DNA from: an uncultured Ruminococcus sp.
GTDB lineage: Bacteria > Bacillota > Clostridia > Oscillospirales > CAG-272
Length of the DNA: 19,534 nucleotides
Direction: 5' to 3'
Assembly: GCA_902766575.1 (NCBI GenBank)
Contig: CACXED010000074.1
Location: forward strand, 1 to 19,534
The notes under the pieces are model-generated. The model made no database searches, was not told where the DNA came from, and saw only the letters and a list, made by a program, of their open reading frames with translations. How positions within the stretch are numbered: position 1 is the first letter of the stretch; each line of letters begins with the position of its first letter. The position numbers were made by a program, and so were the translations under genes. Below, piece after piece: positions 1-6,731 of this stretch.

Positions 1-635
1 CTCTCGACGTTGAGGAGAGCCTCGGCGTTAAGCGCGTCGTTGACGGTGGTCGTTATATTCAATGTAAGCTCGCGGATCGTCAGCGAAGCCTCGCCCTCGG
101 CTTCGGTGGTCGCGCCGGACTTGACGCCGTTCTTGCCCTTTGAGTTGACGTCAAGGCTGCCCGAGCCGCAGATCACGACCTTTGAGCCGTCCTTGCACTT
201 GATCACCGCGCTCTCGGCGTCGATGTTATCGGGATAGTTATCGGAATTGTTCTGCTCGGAGTCGGTCAGCGAGTTCTTGCCGGAGACTATGATCGTGACC
301 TCGCTCGACTTTCCGCAGGTGATCGGAGCGGTCGCGGCACTCGTCAGGTCAAGCCCGTCGAGTACGAGGGTCACTCCGGTCGTCTCCTTCTTGACGCTGA
401 TCGAGCCGTCGGAGCAGCTTCCCGAGACGATGTAGGTTCCGGAGCCGTTTATGGTCAATGAGTTCCCATCGGTATCATAGCCGGTATATTTTCCATCCTT
501 TACGGTTATTCCCTTGTCGGTGAAAACGAACGACGTCGCTCCCGAAGCGTCGTAGTCAGCCGCCGATACCGCCGGAATCAGCGTAAGCAGCATCGCGAGG
601 GTCAGGAGCAGCGCGAGAAATTTGCTTTTTTTCAT
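1..635 (-). CDS. Secreted carbohydrate-binding beta-helix protein, Cthe_2159/DUF4353-like (3' end outside window)
   Basis: About 211 codons run from the ATG at 635 leftwards to the window edge without a stop, so only the N-terminal part is present. The protein opens with a Lys-rich n-region and a hydrophobic stretch (residues 5-22) ending near AVSAAD, a convincing Sec signal peptide. The mature part is rich in Gly/Ser/Thr and beta-strand repeats, such as VTLVLDGLDLTS, ITCGKSSEVTIIVSG and IKCKDGSKVVICGSGSL. This is the style of the Cthe_2159 polysaccharide-binding beta-helix family, usually annotated as a carbohydrate-binding domain protein. The family is often encoded beside VTC-domain and DUF4956 genes and CotH kinases; here the first two lie divergently next door. 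An AAAGGA ribosome site lies about 12 bases upstream. The likely location is the cell surface or outside the cell. The family call rests on pattern recognition, and the ligand is unknown. Confidence 0.75.
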   Translation of the reverse strand, partial: MKKSKFLALLLTLAMLLTLIPAVSAADYDASGATSFVFTDKGITVKDGKYTGYDTDGNSLTINGSGTYIVSGSCSDGSISVKKETTGVTLVLDGLDLTSAATAPITCGKSSEVTIIVSGKNSLTDSEQNNSDNYPDNIDAESAVIKCKDGSKVVICGSGSLDVNSKGKNGVKSGATTEAEGEASLTIRELTLNITTTVNDALNAEALLNVE

Positions 636-669
636 TGGTAATACCATCCTTTCATTTGTTTGTGTAATT

Positions 670-702
670 ATTGTAGCTCACCATCCTAAATTGTACCTAA
701 AG
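670..702 (-). promoter_or_regulatory. Putative response-regulator-dependent promoter of the beta-helix gene
   Basis: Read on the minus strand, CTTTAGG (702-696) is followed by 4 bp, then ATTTAGG (691-685), then 9 bp, then TACAAT (675-670), a plausible -10. No TTGACA-like -35 stands at the right distance; the boxes occupy that place. Two half-sites 11 bp apart sitting 9-10 bp upstream of a -10 is the geometry of activator sites for OmpR/PhoB-family regulators. The layout duplicates the plus-strand module at 719-751 base for base in spacing. That the regulator encoded at 2189 binds here is inference. Confidence 0.6.
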
Positions 703-718
703 AAATTTTTGGTTTTTC

Positions 719-751
719 CTTTAGGCTGGCTTTAAGTCGGTCTGTTATAAT
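719..751 (+). promoter_or_regulatory. Putative response-regulator-dependent promoter of the VTC operon
   Basis: CTTTAGG (719-725), 4 bp, CTTTAAG (730-736), 9 bp, then a consensus TATAAT (746-751). A -35 with 17-bp spacing would fall at 723-728 (AGGCTG), which is not a sigma-A hexamer, so an activator is expected. The half-sites are 11 bp apart, which places two winged-helix monomers on one DNA face. The start codon of the polymerase gene is 23 bp downstream of the -10, leaving a very short leader that carries the AAGGAGGAGA ribosome site. Confidence 0.62.
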
Positions 752-774
752 TCTGTCGGCAAGGAGGAGAGCAT

Positions 775-1500
775 ATGTCAAACGATATCCAGTACAGCTT
801 TGCGAGATGCGAAAAGAAGTATCTGCTCGAAAGAGACGTCTATACCGGGCTGCTCGGACGGCTCAGACCGCGGCTCAGACCCGACGAATACGGAAATTAT
901 TCGCTCTGCAACATCTATTACGACACCGACGACTGGCGGCTCGTGAGGGCTTCTATCGAAAAGCCCGTATATAAGGAAAAGCTCCGGGTGCGCAGCTATG
1001 GCGTCCCGAAGCCGGACGGAAAGGCTTTCGTCGAGATAAAGAAAAAATTCGACGGAATCGTCTATAAGCGCAGGATCACGACCGGTATAGATAAGGTCGA
1101 GCCGTTTCTTAATCTCGCCGACCCTGCCGACTACGGTCAGATCGGACGCGAGATAATCAGCTTCCAGCGCTTCTATCAGACAAAGCCCAAGGTTTTCATC
1201 GGCTACGACCGGATCGCCTTTTCCGGGATCTCCGATCCGGGACTCCGGATAACCTTTGACACGAACCTGAGATGGCGCGTCACCGATCTCGATCTGCGCG
1301 CCGGAGACTGGGGAGAGCCGCTCGACGACTCGGACAGAGTGCTGATGGAGATTAAGCTCTCCGGAGCCTATCCGCTCTGGCTCTGCCGGATACTTTCGGA
1401 GATGGGAGTTTACCCGGTCTCGTTTTCAAAATACGGAACCTGCTACACAGAACATATTCTTAATAGAAAAATCAAAAAGGAGGCGCATTTCTGTGCTTGA
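775..1500 (+). CDS. VTC-domain polyphosphate polymerase-like protein
   Basis: 241 aa, close to the size of bacterial stand-alone VTC domains. Family landmarks appear in order: the N-terminal basic start EKKYLL (13-18), YYDTDD (48-53), KLRVRSYG (69-76), VEIKKK (86-91), YKRR (97-100), RITFDTN (158-164), MEIK (191-194) and FSKYGT (217-222). The alternating basic and acidic residues line the tunnel in the yeast Vtc4 catalytic domain, which makes polyphosphate from ATP with a divalent metal. That chemistry is known for the family and inferred here. There is no signal peptide or membrane segment, so it should act at the cytoplasmic face, probably with the DUF4956 membrane protein whose start overlaps its stop. 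The ATG at 775 is set by the AAGGAGGAGA ribosome site at 761-770. It is the first gene of a four-gene operon ending in its own two-component pair. Confidence 0.88.
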   Translation: MSNDIQYSFARCEKKYLLERDVYTGLLGRLRPRLRPDEYGNYSLCNIYYDTDDWRLVRASIEKPVYKEKLRVRSYGVPKPDGKAFVEIKKKFDGIVYKRRITTGIDKVEPFLNLADPADYGQIGREIISFQRFYQTKPKVFIGYDRIAFSGISDPGLRITFDTNLRWRVTDLDLRAGDWGEPLDDSDRVLMEIKLSGAYPLWLCRILSEMGVYPVSFSKYGTCYTEHILNRKIKKEAHFCA

Positions 1501-2155
1501 TTCAATTTTAACCTCTGGTATAACGCTGACGACCTTTCTTATCTGTACCGCCGTGTCGCTGATTCTGGGAGTGGGAACGGCGCTTGTGAGTATGTACAGG
1601 GCGAAATCGACCCAGAGCCTCGCCGTGACCCTCGCGATACTGCCCGCCGCGGTTCAGATAGTGATAATGCTCGTCAACGGCAATATCGGCGCGGGAGTCG
1701 CCGTCGCCGGAGCCTTCGGTCTGGTCAGATTCCGTTCCGCGCCGGGTACGGCGCGGGAGATCGGCTCGCTTTTCCTCGCGATGGCGATAGGGCTCGCGAC
1801 CGGAATGGGCTATGTGGCGCTCGCGGTCATAGCGTTTGTGATAATCGCCGCCGCGATGCTGCTGCTCACCGCGCTGAGATTCGGCGAGGGAGACGCGGAG
1901 GAGCGGGTGCTCAAGATCACGATTCCCGAAAACCTCGACTACGAGGGGCTGTTTGACGATCTTTTCGTAATTTACACAAAGTCGCACACGCTCGATAAGG
2001 TCAAGACCTCGAACATGGGAACGCTCTACGAGCTCGAGTACCGGATAGTGCCGAAGAACGGCGGCGTTCCAAAGGAATTTTTAGACGAGATCCGCTGCCG
2101 GAACGGCAATCTCAACATCGTCTGCGGCAGGATCTCCACAGCCGAGAGACTCTGA
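1493..2155 (+). CDS. DUF4956 family membrane protein
   Basis: 220 aa starting with GTG at 1493, which overlaps the end of the VTC gene by 8 bases; AAAAAGGAGG lies just upstream at 1475-1483, so the two are translationally coupled. Four hydrophobic segments cover roughly residues 8-30, 42-60, 65-80 and 92-127. The Gly/Arg-rich FGLVRFRSAPGTAREIG (about 76-92) is the typical DUF4956 signature. The C-terminal third (from about 135) is soluble, with a small alpha/beta character. DUF4956 has no proven reaction. Its persistent pairing with VTC polymerases suggests it forms the membrane partner or a channel for the polymer product, which is inference. No reading-frame damage is visible. Confidence 0.85.
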   Translation: MLDSILTSGITLTTFLICTAVSLILGVGTALVSMYRAKSTQSLAVTLAILPAAVQIVIMLVNGNIGAGVAVAGAFGLVRFRSAPGTAREIGSLFLAMAIGLATGMGYVALAVIAFVIIAAAMLLLTALRFGEGDAEERVLKITIPENLDYEGLFDDLFVIYTKSHTLDKVKTSNMGTLYELEYRIVPKNGGVPKEFLDEIRCRNGNLNIVCGRISTAERL

Positions 2156-2188
2156 AACCGACTAATTATAAAATAAAGAAGTGATATT

Positions 2189-2863
2189 ATGCGTCTTTTA
2201 ATCGCGGAGGACGAGAAGGATCTCGCCGAAGCGCTCACGGTATTTTTTGAAAAGAATCAGTTTGCGGTCGACGCCGTCAACGACGGCTTCTCGGCTTACG
2301 AGTACGGCTCGTCGGGCGAGTACGACGCGATAATCCTCGACGTCATGATGCCAAAGCTAAGCGGCATAGAGGTCTTACAGAAGCTCCGGAGCGAGGGTAT
2401 CAAAACTCCGGTGATGATGCTCACAGCCAAGGGGCAGAAGGACGACCGCATAACCGGCTTCAACGCCGGCGCCGACGACTATCTCCCAAAGCCCTTTGAG
2501 CCGGACGAGCTGATCTGCCGTGTGCGCGCGATGCTCCGTCGCGGAGAGGGCTATAAGCCGACTCTGCTCTCCTACGGCGACCTGACGCTCGACCCGGGAA
2601 CCGGTCTCATGGAGTGCGGCGGGCGCTCCGCCAAGCTCAGCGGGCGCGAGTATCAGGTCATGGAGCTTTTCATGCGCGACCCGAGGATAGTCTTTTCCGC
2701 CGACCGGATTATGGAGCGGGTCTGGGGCTGGGACAGCGACGCCGAGATCAACGTCGTCTGGGTGCATATCTCAAATCTCAGGAAAAAACTGGCGGCGATC
2801 GGTTCAAAGGTGAATATCCGCTCGAACCGGGGGCTGGGATATCTCCTCGACTTCAGTCAGTGA
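2189..2863 (+). CDS. OmpR/PhoB-family response regulator
   Basis: 224 aa. Receiver domain (1-115): acidic pocket E7-D8, phospho-acceptor D51 in LDVMMP, T79 in MLTAKG and K101 in PKPF are all present. A winged-helix DNA-binding domain follows (about 128-222), with LSGREYQVMELFM, VWGWDSDAEINVVWVHISNLRKKL split over its helices, and the closing RGLGYLL. It should be an active DNA-binding regulator. It starts 33 bases after the DUF4956 gene and is followed after 3 bases by the kinase gene, so it is co-transcribed with the polymerase. The paired 11-bp-spaced boxes in front of both divergent promoters at 670-751 are the natural target and would make the locus autoregulated (inference). The stimulus cannot be read from the sequence. 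Confidence 0.93.
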   Translation: MRLLIAEDEKDLAEALTVFFEKNQFAVDAVNDGFSAYEYGSSGEYDAIILDVMMPKLSGIEVLQKLRSEGIKTPVMMLTAKGQKDDRITGFNAGADDYLPKPFEPDELICRVRAMLRRGEGYKPTLLSYGDLTLDPGTGLMECGGRSAKLSGREYQVMELFMRDPRIVFSADRIMERVWGWDSDAEINVVWVHISNLRKKLAAIGSKVNIRSNRGLGYLLDFSQ

Positions 2864-2866
2864 GCC

Positions 2867-4090
2867 ATGATCAGAAAATTACGAAAGCGTTTCATACGCA
2901 TAGCGATGCTCTCGGTGACGGCGGTGACGGTGCTGCTCTGCCTTATCATGAACATCGCGAACTTTGTCTCGGTGGACGCGGGACTGACGGGTATGCTGGA
3001 CGTCATCTGCGAAAATCAGGGCAAGCTGCCGCATATGCGTCCCGGCGAGCGTCCCGACGTCAAGCCCGGCGGGCAGTTCACGCAGGAGACGCCCTATTCG
3101 ACGCGGTTTTTCGTGCTCCGCTACGATTCGGACGGGAATCTGATCAAAGCCAATCTCGAGAGCATAGCCGCGGTCACGGAGGAGGATATCGACAGATTCC
3201 TCGTCATAGCCGAAAAGCGCGGAGTGGGCTACGGCTACACGTCGGGCTATAAATATCGTGTCGTGCAGACCGGTGAGGAACGCTATATGGTTGTCTTTCT
3301 CGACTGCCACAGCGAGATGCGGTCGACCATGACTACCGCGATTATATCTATTGCCGCGGCGGCTGTCTGCATAGCGCTTGCATATGTGGCTGTAGTGCTC
3401 TTTTCGCGAAAGGCGGTCGATCCGGTGGTCAGAGCCTCCGAGCGGCAGAAGCAGTTCATAACCGACGCGAGCCATGAGCTCAAAACGCCGATCACGGTCA
3501 TCGCCACCTGTCTGAGGGTGCTTGAGATGGAGACCGGCAGTCAGAAATGGATAGACAAGGCAAAGGCTCAGACCGAAAAGCTCAAGGAGCTTGTAAACTC
3601 GCTCGTGACGCTCTCGCGGATGGACGAGGAGAACGCTCCGATGAAGTCCGAGCCCTTTCCGGTCAGCGACGCGGTTCGTGAGACGGCGGAATCCTTTGCC
3701 GAGCTCGCCGCCGCCGGAGGACATGAGCTTGCGGTCTCGATAGCGCCGGATATAATCTATAACGGCGACGAATACGCGGTGCGCCAGCTGGTGTCGATAC
3801 TGATGGACAACGCGGTGAAGTACGCCGCAGAGGGCTCGCCGATCTCGATCTCGCTTGAAAGAGCCCGCCGGGGAGTCGTGATCCGCACGTCCAACGCCTG
3901 CGAATTTATGTCTAAGGATGAGCTGTCCAAGCTGTTCGACCGCTTTTACCGCGCCGACAGCTCGAGGAGCTCGGAGGGCGGCTTTGGGATAGGGCTTTCG
4001 ATCGCCCGGGGCATCGCGGAGGGTCACAGGGGCTCGATCACCGCGTCGATGGACGGCGGGAACATCGTTTTCACCGCCGAGCTGAGATGA
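2867..4090 (+). CDS. Sensor histidine kinase, HisKA/HATPase type
   Basis: 407 aa. TM1 covers about residues 11-33, an extracytoplasmic sensor segment about 34-155, and TM2 about 157-180. The phospho-acceptor is H203 in the HisKA motif ITDASHELKTPITV. The ATPase domain has the N-box with N315 (LMDNAVKYA), the F-box LFDRFYRADSS and the glycine-rich GGFGIGLS (371-378). The usual DxGxG G1 box is replaced by TSNACEF (341-347), a variant I recall from Firmicute kinases of this type, so I do not read it as inactivation. It starts 3 bases after the response-regulator stop and is the cognate kinase. The sensor segment is rich in Pro and Arg near residues 55-70 and resembles no ligand-binding domain I recognise. 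Confidence 0.93.
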   Translation: MIRKLRKRFIRIAMLSVTAVTVLLCLIMNIANFVSVDAGLTGMLDVICENQGKLPHMRPGERPDVKPGGQFTQETPYSTRFFVLRYDSDGNLIKANLESIAAVTEEDIDRFLVIAEKRGVGYGYTSGYKYRVVQTGEERYMVVFLDCHSEMRSTMTTAIISIAAAAVCIALAYVAVVLFSRKAVDPVVRASERQKQFITDASHELKTPITVIATCLRVLEMETGSQKWIDKAKAQTEKLKELVNSLVTLSRMDEENAPMKSEPFPVSDAVRETAESFAELAAAGGHELAVSIAPDIIYNGDEYAVRQLVSILMDNAVKYAAEGSPISISLERARRGVVIRTSNACEFMSKDELSKLFDRFYRADSSRSSEGGFGIGLSIARGIAEGHRGSITASMDGGNIVFTAELR

Positions 4091-4145
4091 CCGCCGCGGA
4101 AACGACTCTAAACCGTCTGTTGAGCTCCGGTCTCCGACCTGTCGC

Positions 4146-4174
4146 TTGACCTGTTCTATGCTTTCTGATATAAT
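4146..4174 (+). promoter_or_regulatory. Sigma-A promoter of the decayed XRE gene
   Basis: TTGACC (4146-4151), a 17-bp spacer, then TATAAT (4169-4174), a near-consensus promoter. It is followed by GAAAGGA (4182-4188) about 12 bases before the first ATG. The promoter is intact although the gene behind it is damaged. The 55 bases between the kinase stop and this promoter hold no clear terminator. Confidence 0.8.
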
Positions 4175-4195
4175 AGTGTCGGAAAGGATGTGACA

Positions 4196-4223
4196 GACAT
4201 ATGTCAAATTGTCATATGACAAT
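4196..4223. promoter_or_regulatory. Twin palindromes over the start codon, possible autoregulatory operator
   Basis: Two perfect palindromes abut: GACATATGTC at 4196-4205 and the 16-bp ATTGTCATATGACAAT at 4208-4223. Both contain an ATG that is in frame with the gene (4201 and 4216). Their position, about 25-50 bp downstream of the -10, would let a dimeric repressor block transcription, or a hairpin could mask the start. No binding protein can be named from sequence. Confidence 0.45.
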
Positions 4224-5187
4224 AGGCAAGGTAATCCGCAGGCTCCGTATCGAGCGCGGGCTCACCCAGAGCGAGCTCGCCGAGCGTCTGCTCGAGGGAG
4301 CGTCGGCGCTCATTACGACTCACGACGCCGCCGGAGTTTTTGCCGCGTGGAGCGAGCTTCAGGAGGGACTGAAGCGCTTCCCGGCTAATATCCGTATGCT
4401 GATGTAGAGCATCGAGTGGGGAATCTGCCTCGCGTATCCCGAAAACGGGGTTTATTACCTCCCCGATCGTGCGGAGGAGATCTGCCGCGAGACCGAGCGG
4501 CAGGCGGGAGTGATCATCTCGTCGGCGGAAAACACCACGGATATCCTGCGCGCGCACATGATAGCCGCTCTGCTGAACGCCGCGAACGGCGAATACCGTC
4601 TCGCCGGAAAGCACGCCGAAAACTTCCCGTGGAGAGCCGACATGACCTCGCCCTGCATAAACGCCTACATCGAGCACTGGCGCGGTGACAGCGTCCGGGA
4701 GGGAGAGTATCTCGAGACCGATCTGCATATGCACCTTGAAGCGATGCTCGACTCGCTGACCATGCTCGGAAAGACCTATATGGAGAGGTCGAGGTACGAC
4801 GACGCTTCTAAATGCTTTGAAGCCGCCTTTGGTGTCATCGAGTGCTTCTTCGGAGCCGAAGCCGCCGCTCCGGCGCTCCATTCGAGGGAGTGCGGCGATA
4901 TTCACGAGCTGCTCGCCGAGTGCTTCATCGCAAGAGGCGAGCGCGAGGAGGCTCTGTCAGAGCTTGAGCGAATGGCTGACTACGACCTCGGTGCCAAGCT
5001 CTCAAAAAGCGGCGAAAGGCTTACCGCGCCATTTTTCAGGGACGACGGCTACAACTGGTATCCGAAGCGCGAGCGCTCGAGAGCGGCGCGGGAGCTGCTT
5101 GAAAAGCTGAGCTCGCCGGGACTGTCCGGGCTTTCGGGCGACAGCCGCTTCGAGGAGCTCAAAAACCGCGCAGAAAAGCTCGGCTGA
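4201..5187 (+). pseudogene. Disrupted XRE-family transcriptional regulator with C-terminal helical-repeat region
   Basis: One frame runs from ATG 4201 (or 4216, MTIGKVIRRLR) to TGA 5185-5187 and is interrupted by TAG at 4405-4407. The first part starts as an XRE helix-turn-helix (IERGLTQSELAERL, about residues 18-31). It then jumps straight into the C-terminal repeat-like region (LEGASALITTHDAAG), so roughly 45 residues normally holding the recognition helix and the PDI/LLG part are missing in frame (inference from the family). After the TAG the same frame continues smoothly as SIEWGICLAYPENGVYYLP into a long helical region of TPR-like character, ending at EKLG. Promoter and ribosome site are intact, so the decay may be recent. 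The downstream frame also opens at 4510 with ATC (a non-standard start) and no ribosome site, so separate translation is unlikely. A sequencing error could explain the TAG but not the missing HTH. Confidence 0.75.
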
Positions 5188-5190
5188 GAC

Positions 5191-5219
5191 TTGAAATCTC
5201 CTCCGGGCTGTGGTATAAT
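5191..5219 (+). promoter_or_regulatory. Sigma-A promoter of the 81-aa gene
   Basis: TTGAAA (5191-5196), exactly 17 bp, then TATAAT (5214-5219). It lies directly behind the stop of the decayed regulator and gives a leader of about 25 bases to the ATG at 5254, with GGAGG as ribosome site. Confidence 0.8.
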
Positions 5220-5253
5220 AATATTATAAAATTCCGCAGCGGAGGCGATTTTA

Positions 5254-5499
5254 ATGAAGCTCTTTCGCTCGAGGGCTGAAAAGGAGCTCGACGGCATCAT
5301 CTCGGAGCTGAAGCAGTACCTCGCGAACAACTACAAGGATCAGGCGCATCTGATGCGAAAAAAGCTCCACGAGCGCGCCGAGGCGCTTCACGCCGAGGGT
5401 AAGCTCAGCGACGAGCTTTTCGAGCGCTACGAGCGGCTCTACGAGTCGTTCACCGAGGAAATGAAGAACTACAACCACCGCGAATTTTACAGCTCATGA
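5254..5499 (+). CDS. Small charged helical protein, function unknown
   Basis: 81 aa, starting at ATG 5254 with GGAGG about 9 bases upstream. The product is almost entirely predicted helix and highly charged (ELDGIISELKQYLAN, HLMRKKLHERAEALHAEG, ELFERYERLYESF), with leucine spacing that suits a short helical hairpin or coiled coil. There is no membrane segment, cysteine or signal peptide. A near-consensus promoter in front and a strong bidirectional terminator behind make it a complete single-gene unit, which argues that it is real. I do not recognise a family. The size and pattern would suit a cytoplasmic scaffold or adaptor protein, but this is a guess. Confidence 0.75.
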   Translation: MKLFRSRAEKELDGIISELKQYLANNYKDQAHLMRKKLHERAEALHAEGKLSDELFERYERLYESFTEEMKNYNHREFYSS

Positions 5500-5502
5500 G
5501 AA

Positions 5503-5526
5503 AACGCCGCACTAAAGTGCGGCGTT
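5503..5526. terminator. Bidirectional intrinsic terminator
   Basis: AACGCCGCAC (5503-5512), loop TAAA, GTGCGGCGTT (5517-5526): a perfect 10-bp GC-rich stem with a 4-base loop. It is followed by ATTTATTA on the plus strand and by TTCTC on the minus strand. It sits between the converging 81-aa gene and the minus-strand operon ending at 5532, and can serve both. Confidence 0.88.
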
Positions 5527-5531
5527 ATTTA

Positions 5532-6731
5532 TTACTCCACGTCGAGATATTTCAAAAGCGTCGCCGAGTCGACCTTTGCGAGGGTTTCCTCGGCGCCGTC
5601 GGGCGCGCGTCGGATTATGTACTTACCGTTCGAGTAGACGATATTGCCGTCCGGGTCGAGGGTGAAGCAGAGCACTCCTCCGCGGATAAGCTCGTCTGCG
5701 CCGTTTTTCAGGCGGCGCAGCTCCCAGCTTTTCGGGATGATACCGGGAGAGGGCTCGCCCGAGTTGGCTTTCAGCTCGCGCTCGGCGTTTATCAGGTTGC
5801 CGTCGATGAAGATCTGACCCGCGTCCCTGTTCTTCGCCTTCTCGCCCTGACTTGTGAGCGGACTGCCAGAATATTTCAGCGAGAAGAAGTTGAAGAAGCC
5901 GAGCACCGCTCTCGCAAGTCTCACCGGAAGCATGAGAAGATCGGTAAGACAGCCGCCCGACGACTGCTTTCCGGCTCCGTAGGGATGCCTCAGATAGTAC
6001 AGACTGCCGTCGGGAGCTGACAGCGGCTTTACGAAGTCAAATCGCTCGTCCTCGAGCAGAGCCGTGAACTCTCCGCTCCTCAGATCGAGACGGCAGAGCG
6101 ACGCCGGGCCTCTCGGAGCGGTTTTCGGACGGTTCATCGCGCTCATCAGCGCGGAGGGAGTCATGATCGGCTCGGAGGGCTCGCCCGGATTCTCGGGCAG
6201 TCCGGCGCTCGAGAAGTAGAGCGCCTCCGGCTCGGTCCGCGACCATACCGGGTCGAGCTCGAGGGTGTGTCCCTCGGTGACCTCGGAGAGGTCGAAGCTC
6301 TGCAGGTCTCCGACCGCGATGTGAGCCTCGCCTGCCCGCATGACCGAGACCGCGAGCCTGTGCCGGAAGATATCGAGCCCGAGATATACCCGGTCGTTCG
6401 AGCTGACTGCGATCGCTTCGGAGCGGTCGTCGGAGCTGATTTTTTTGTAAATGCCGCTGACGTCGTCTATCCGCTCCGAGAAGTAGAGCGCGCCGCCGTA
6501 TTCGGCGAGCCCGTTGACTGCCGCTCTGACCGAAGCCACGCGGCTCTCGGCGTCGGAGCCCGGCTCGTAGACCCCGGTGAACTTCGCGCCCTCGCCCGAG
6601 ACCTTCCACTCGCGTCTGCGCGCCGATTCGGCTGTGCGGCGCAGATAGCCGTCGCGGATCCCGTCCGGGAGCTCGCGCGGCTCTTTGTCGAGCAGAAACT
6701 GCTTCCCGTCCTTTATGAAATAGAGCTTCAT
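5532..6731 (-). CDS. Uncharacterised protein, possible beta-propeller
   Basis: 399 aa from the ATG at 6731, which overlaps the upstream hydrolase stop in an ATGA arrangement. This coupling decides the start over an earlier in-frame codon at 6767. The sequence has repeated short beta motifs in the style of TolB/WD-like propellers: GALYFSERIDDVSGIYK (80-96), EALYFSSAG (169-177), GSLYYLRHPYG (242-252) and GNIVYSNGKYII (362-373), often with Asp/Gly turns. A hydrophobic, amphipathic segment, LLMLPVRLARAVLGFFNFF (265-283), interrupts the propeller and could touch the membrane. There is no signal peptide. It is the last gene of the MATE-hydrolase operon. I do not recognise a named family, and the fold is inferred from repeat style only. 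Confidence 0.72.
   Translation of the reverse strand: MKLYFIKDGKQFLLDKEPRELPDGIRDGYLRRTAESARRREWKVSGEGAKFTGVYEPGSDAESRVASVRAAVNGLAEYGGALYFSERIDDVSGIYKKISSDDRSEAIAVSSNDRVYLGLDIFRHRLAVSVMRAGEAHIAVGDLQSFDLSEVTEGHTLELDPVWSRTEPEALYFSSAGLPENPGEPSEPIMTPSALMSAMNRPKTAPRGPASLCRLDLRSGEFTALLEDERFDFVKPLSAPDGSLYYLRHPYGAGKQSSGGCLTDLLMLPVRLARAVLGFFNFFSLKYSGSPLTSQGEKAKNRDAGQIFIDGNLINAERELKANSGEPSPGIIPKSWELRRLKNGADELIRGGVLCFTLDPDGNIVYSNGKYIIRRAPDGAEETLAKVDSATLLKYLDVE

Noticed and set aside
2867..4090. Inactive kinase because the DxGxG box is missing
   Set aside because: The TSNACEF variant at that position is familiar from Firmicute kinases with intact N- and G-boxes, so loss of activity is not supported.
2879..4222. 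Long open frame on the minus strand opposite the kinase gene (447 codons)
   Set aside because: Arg/His-rich composition and exact antisense position to a clear histidine kinase show it is a by-product of GC-rich codon use. No ribosome site or family pattern.
4510..5187. A separate 225-aa gene downstream of the TAG
   Set aside because: It shares the frame of the XRE fragment and the 99 bases in between also translate sensibly. The first codon ATC has no ribosome site, so it is the rest of one broken gene.
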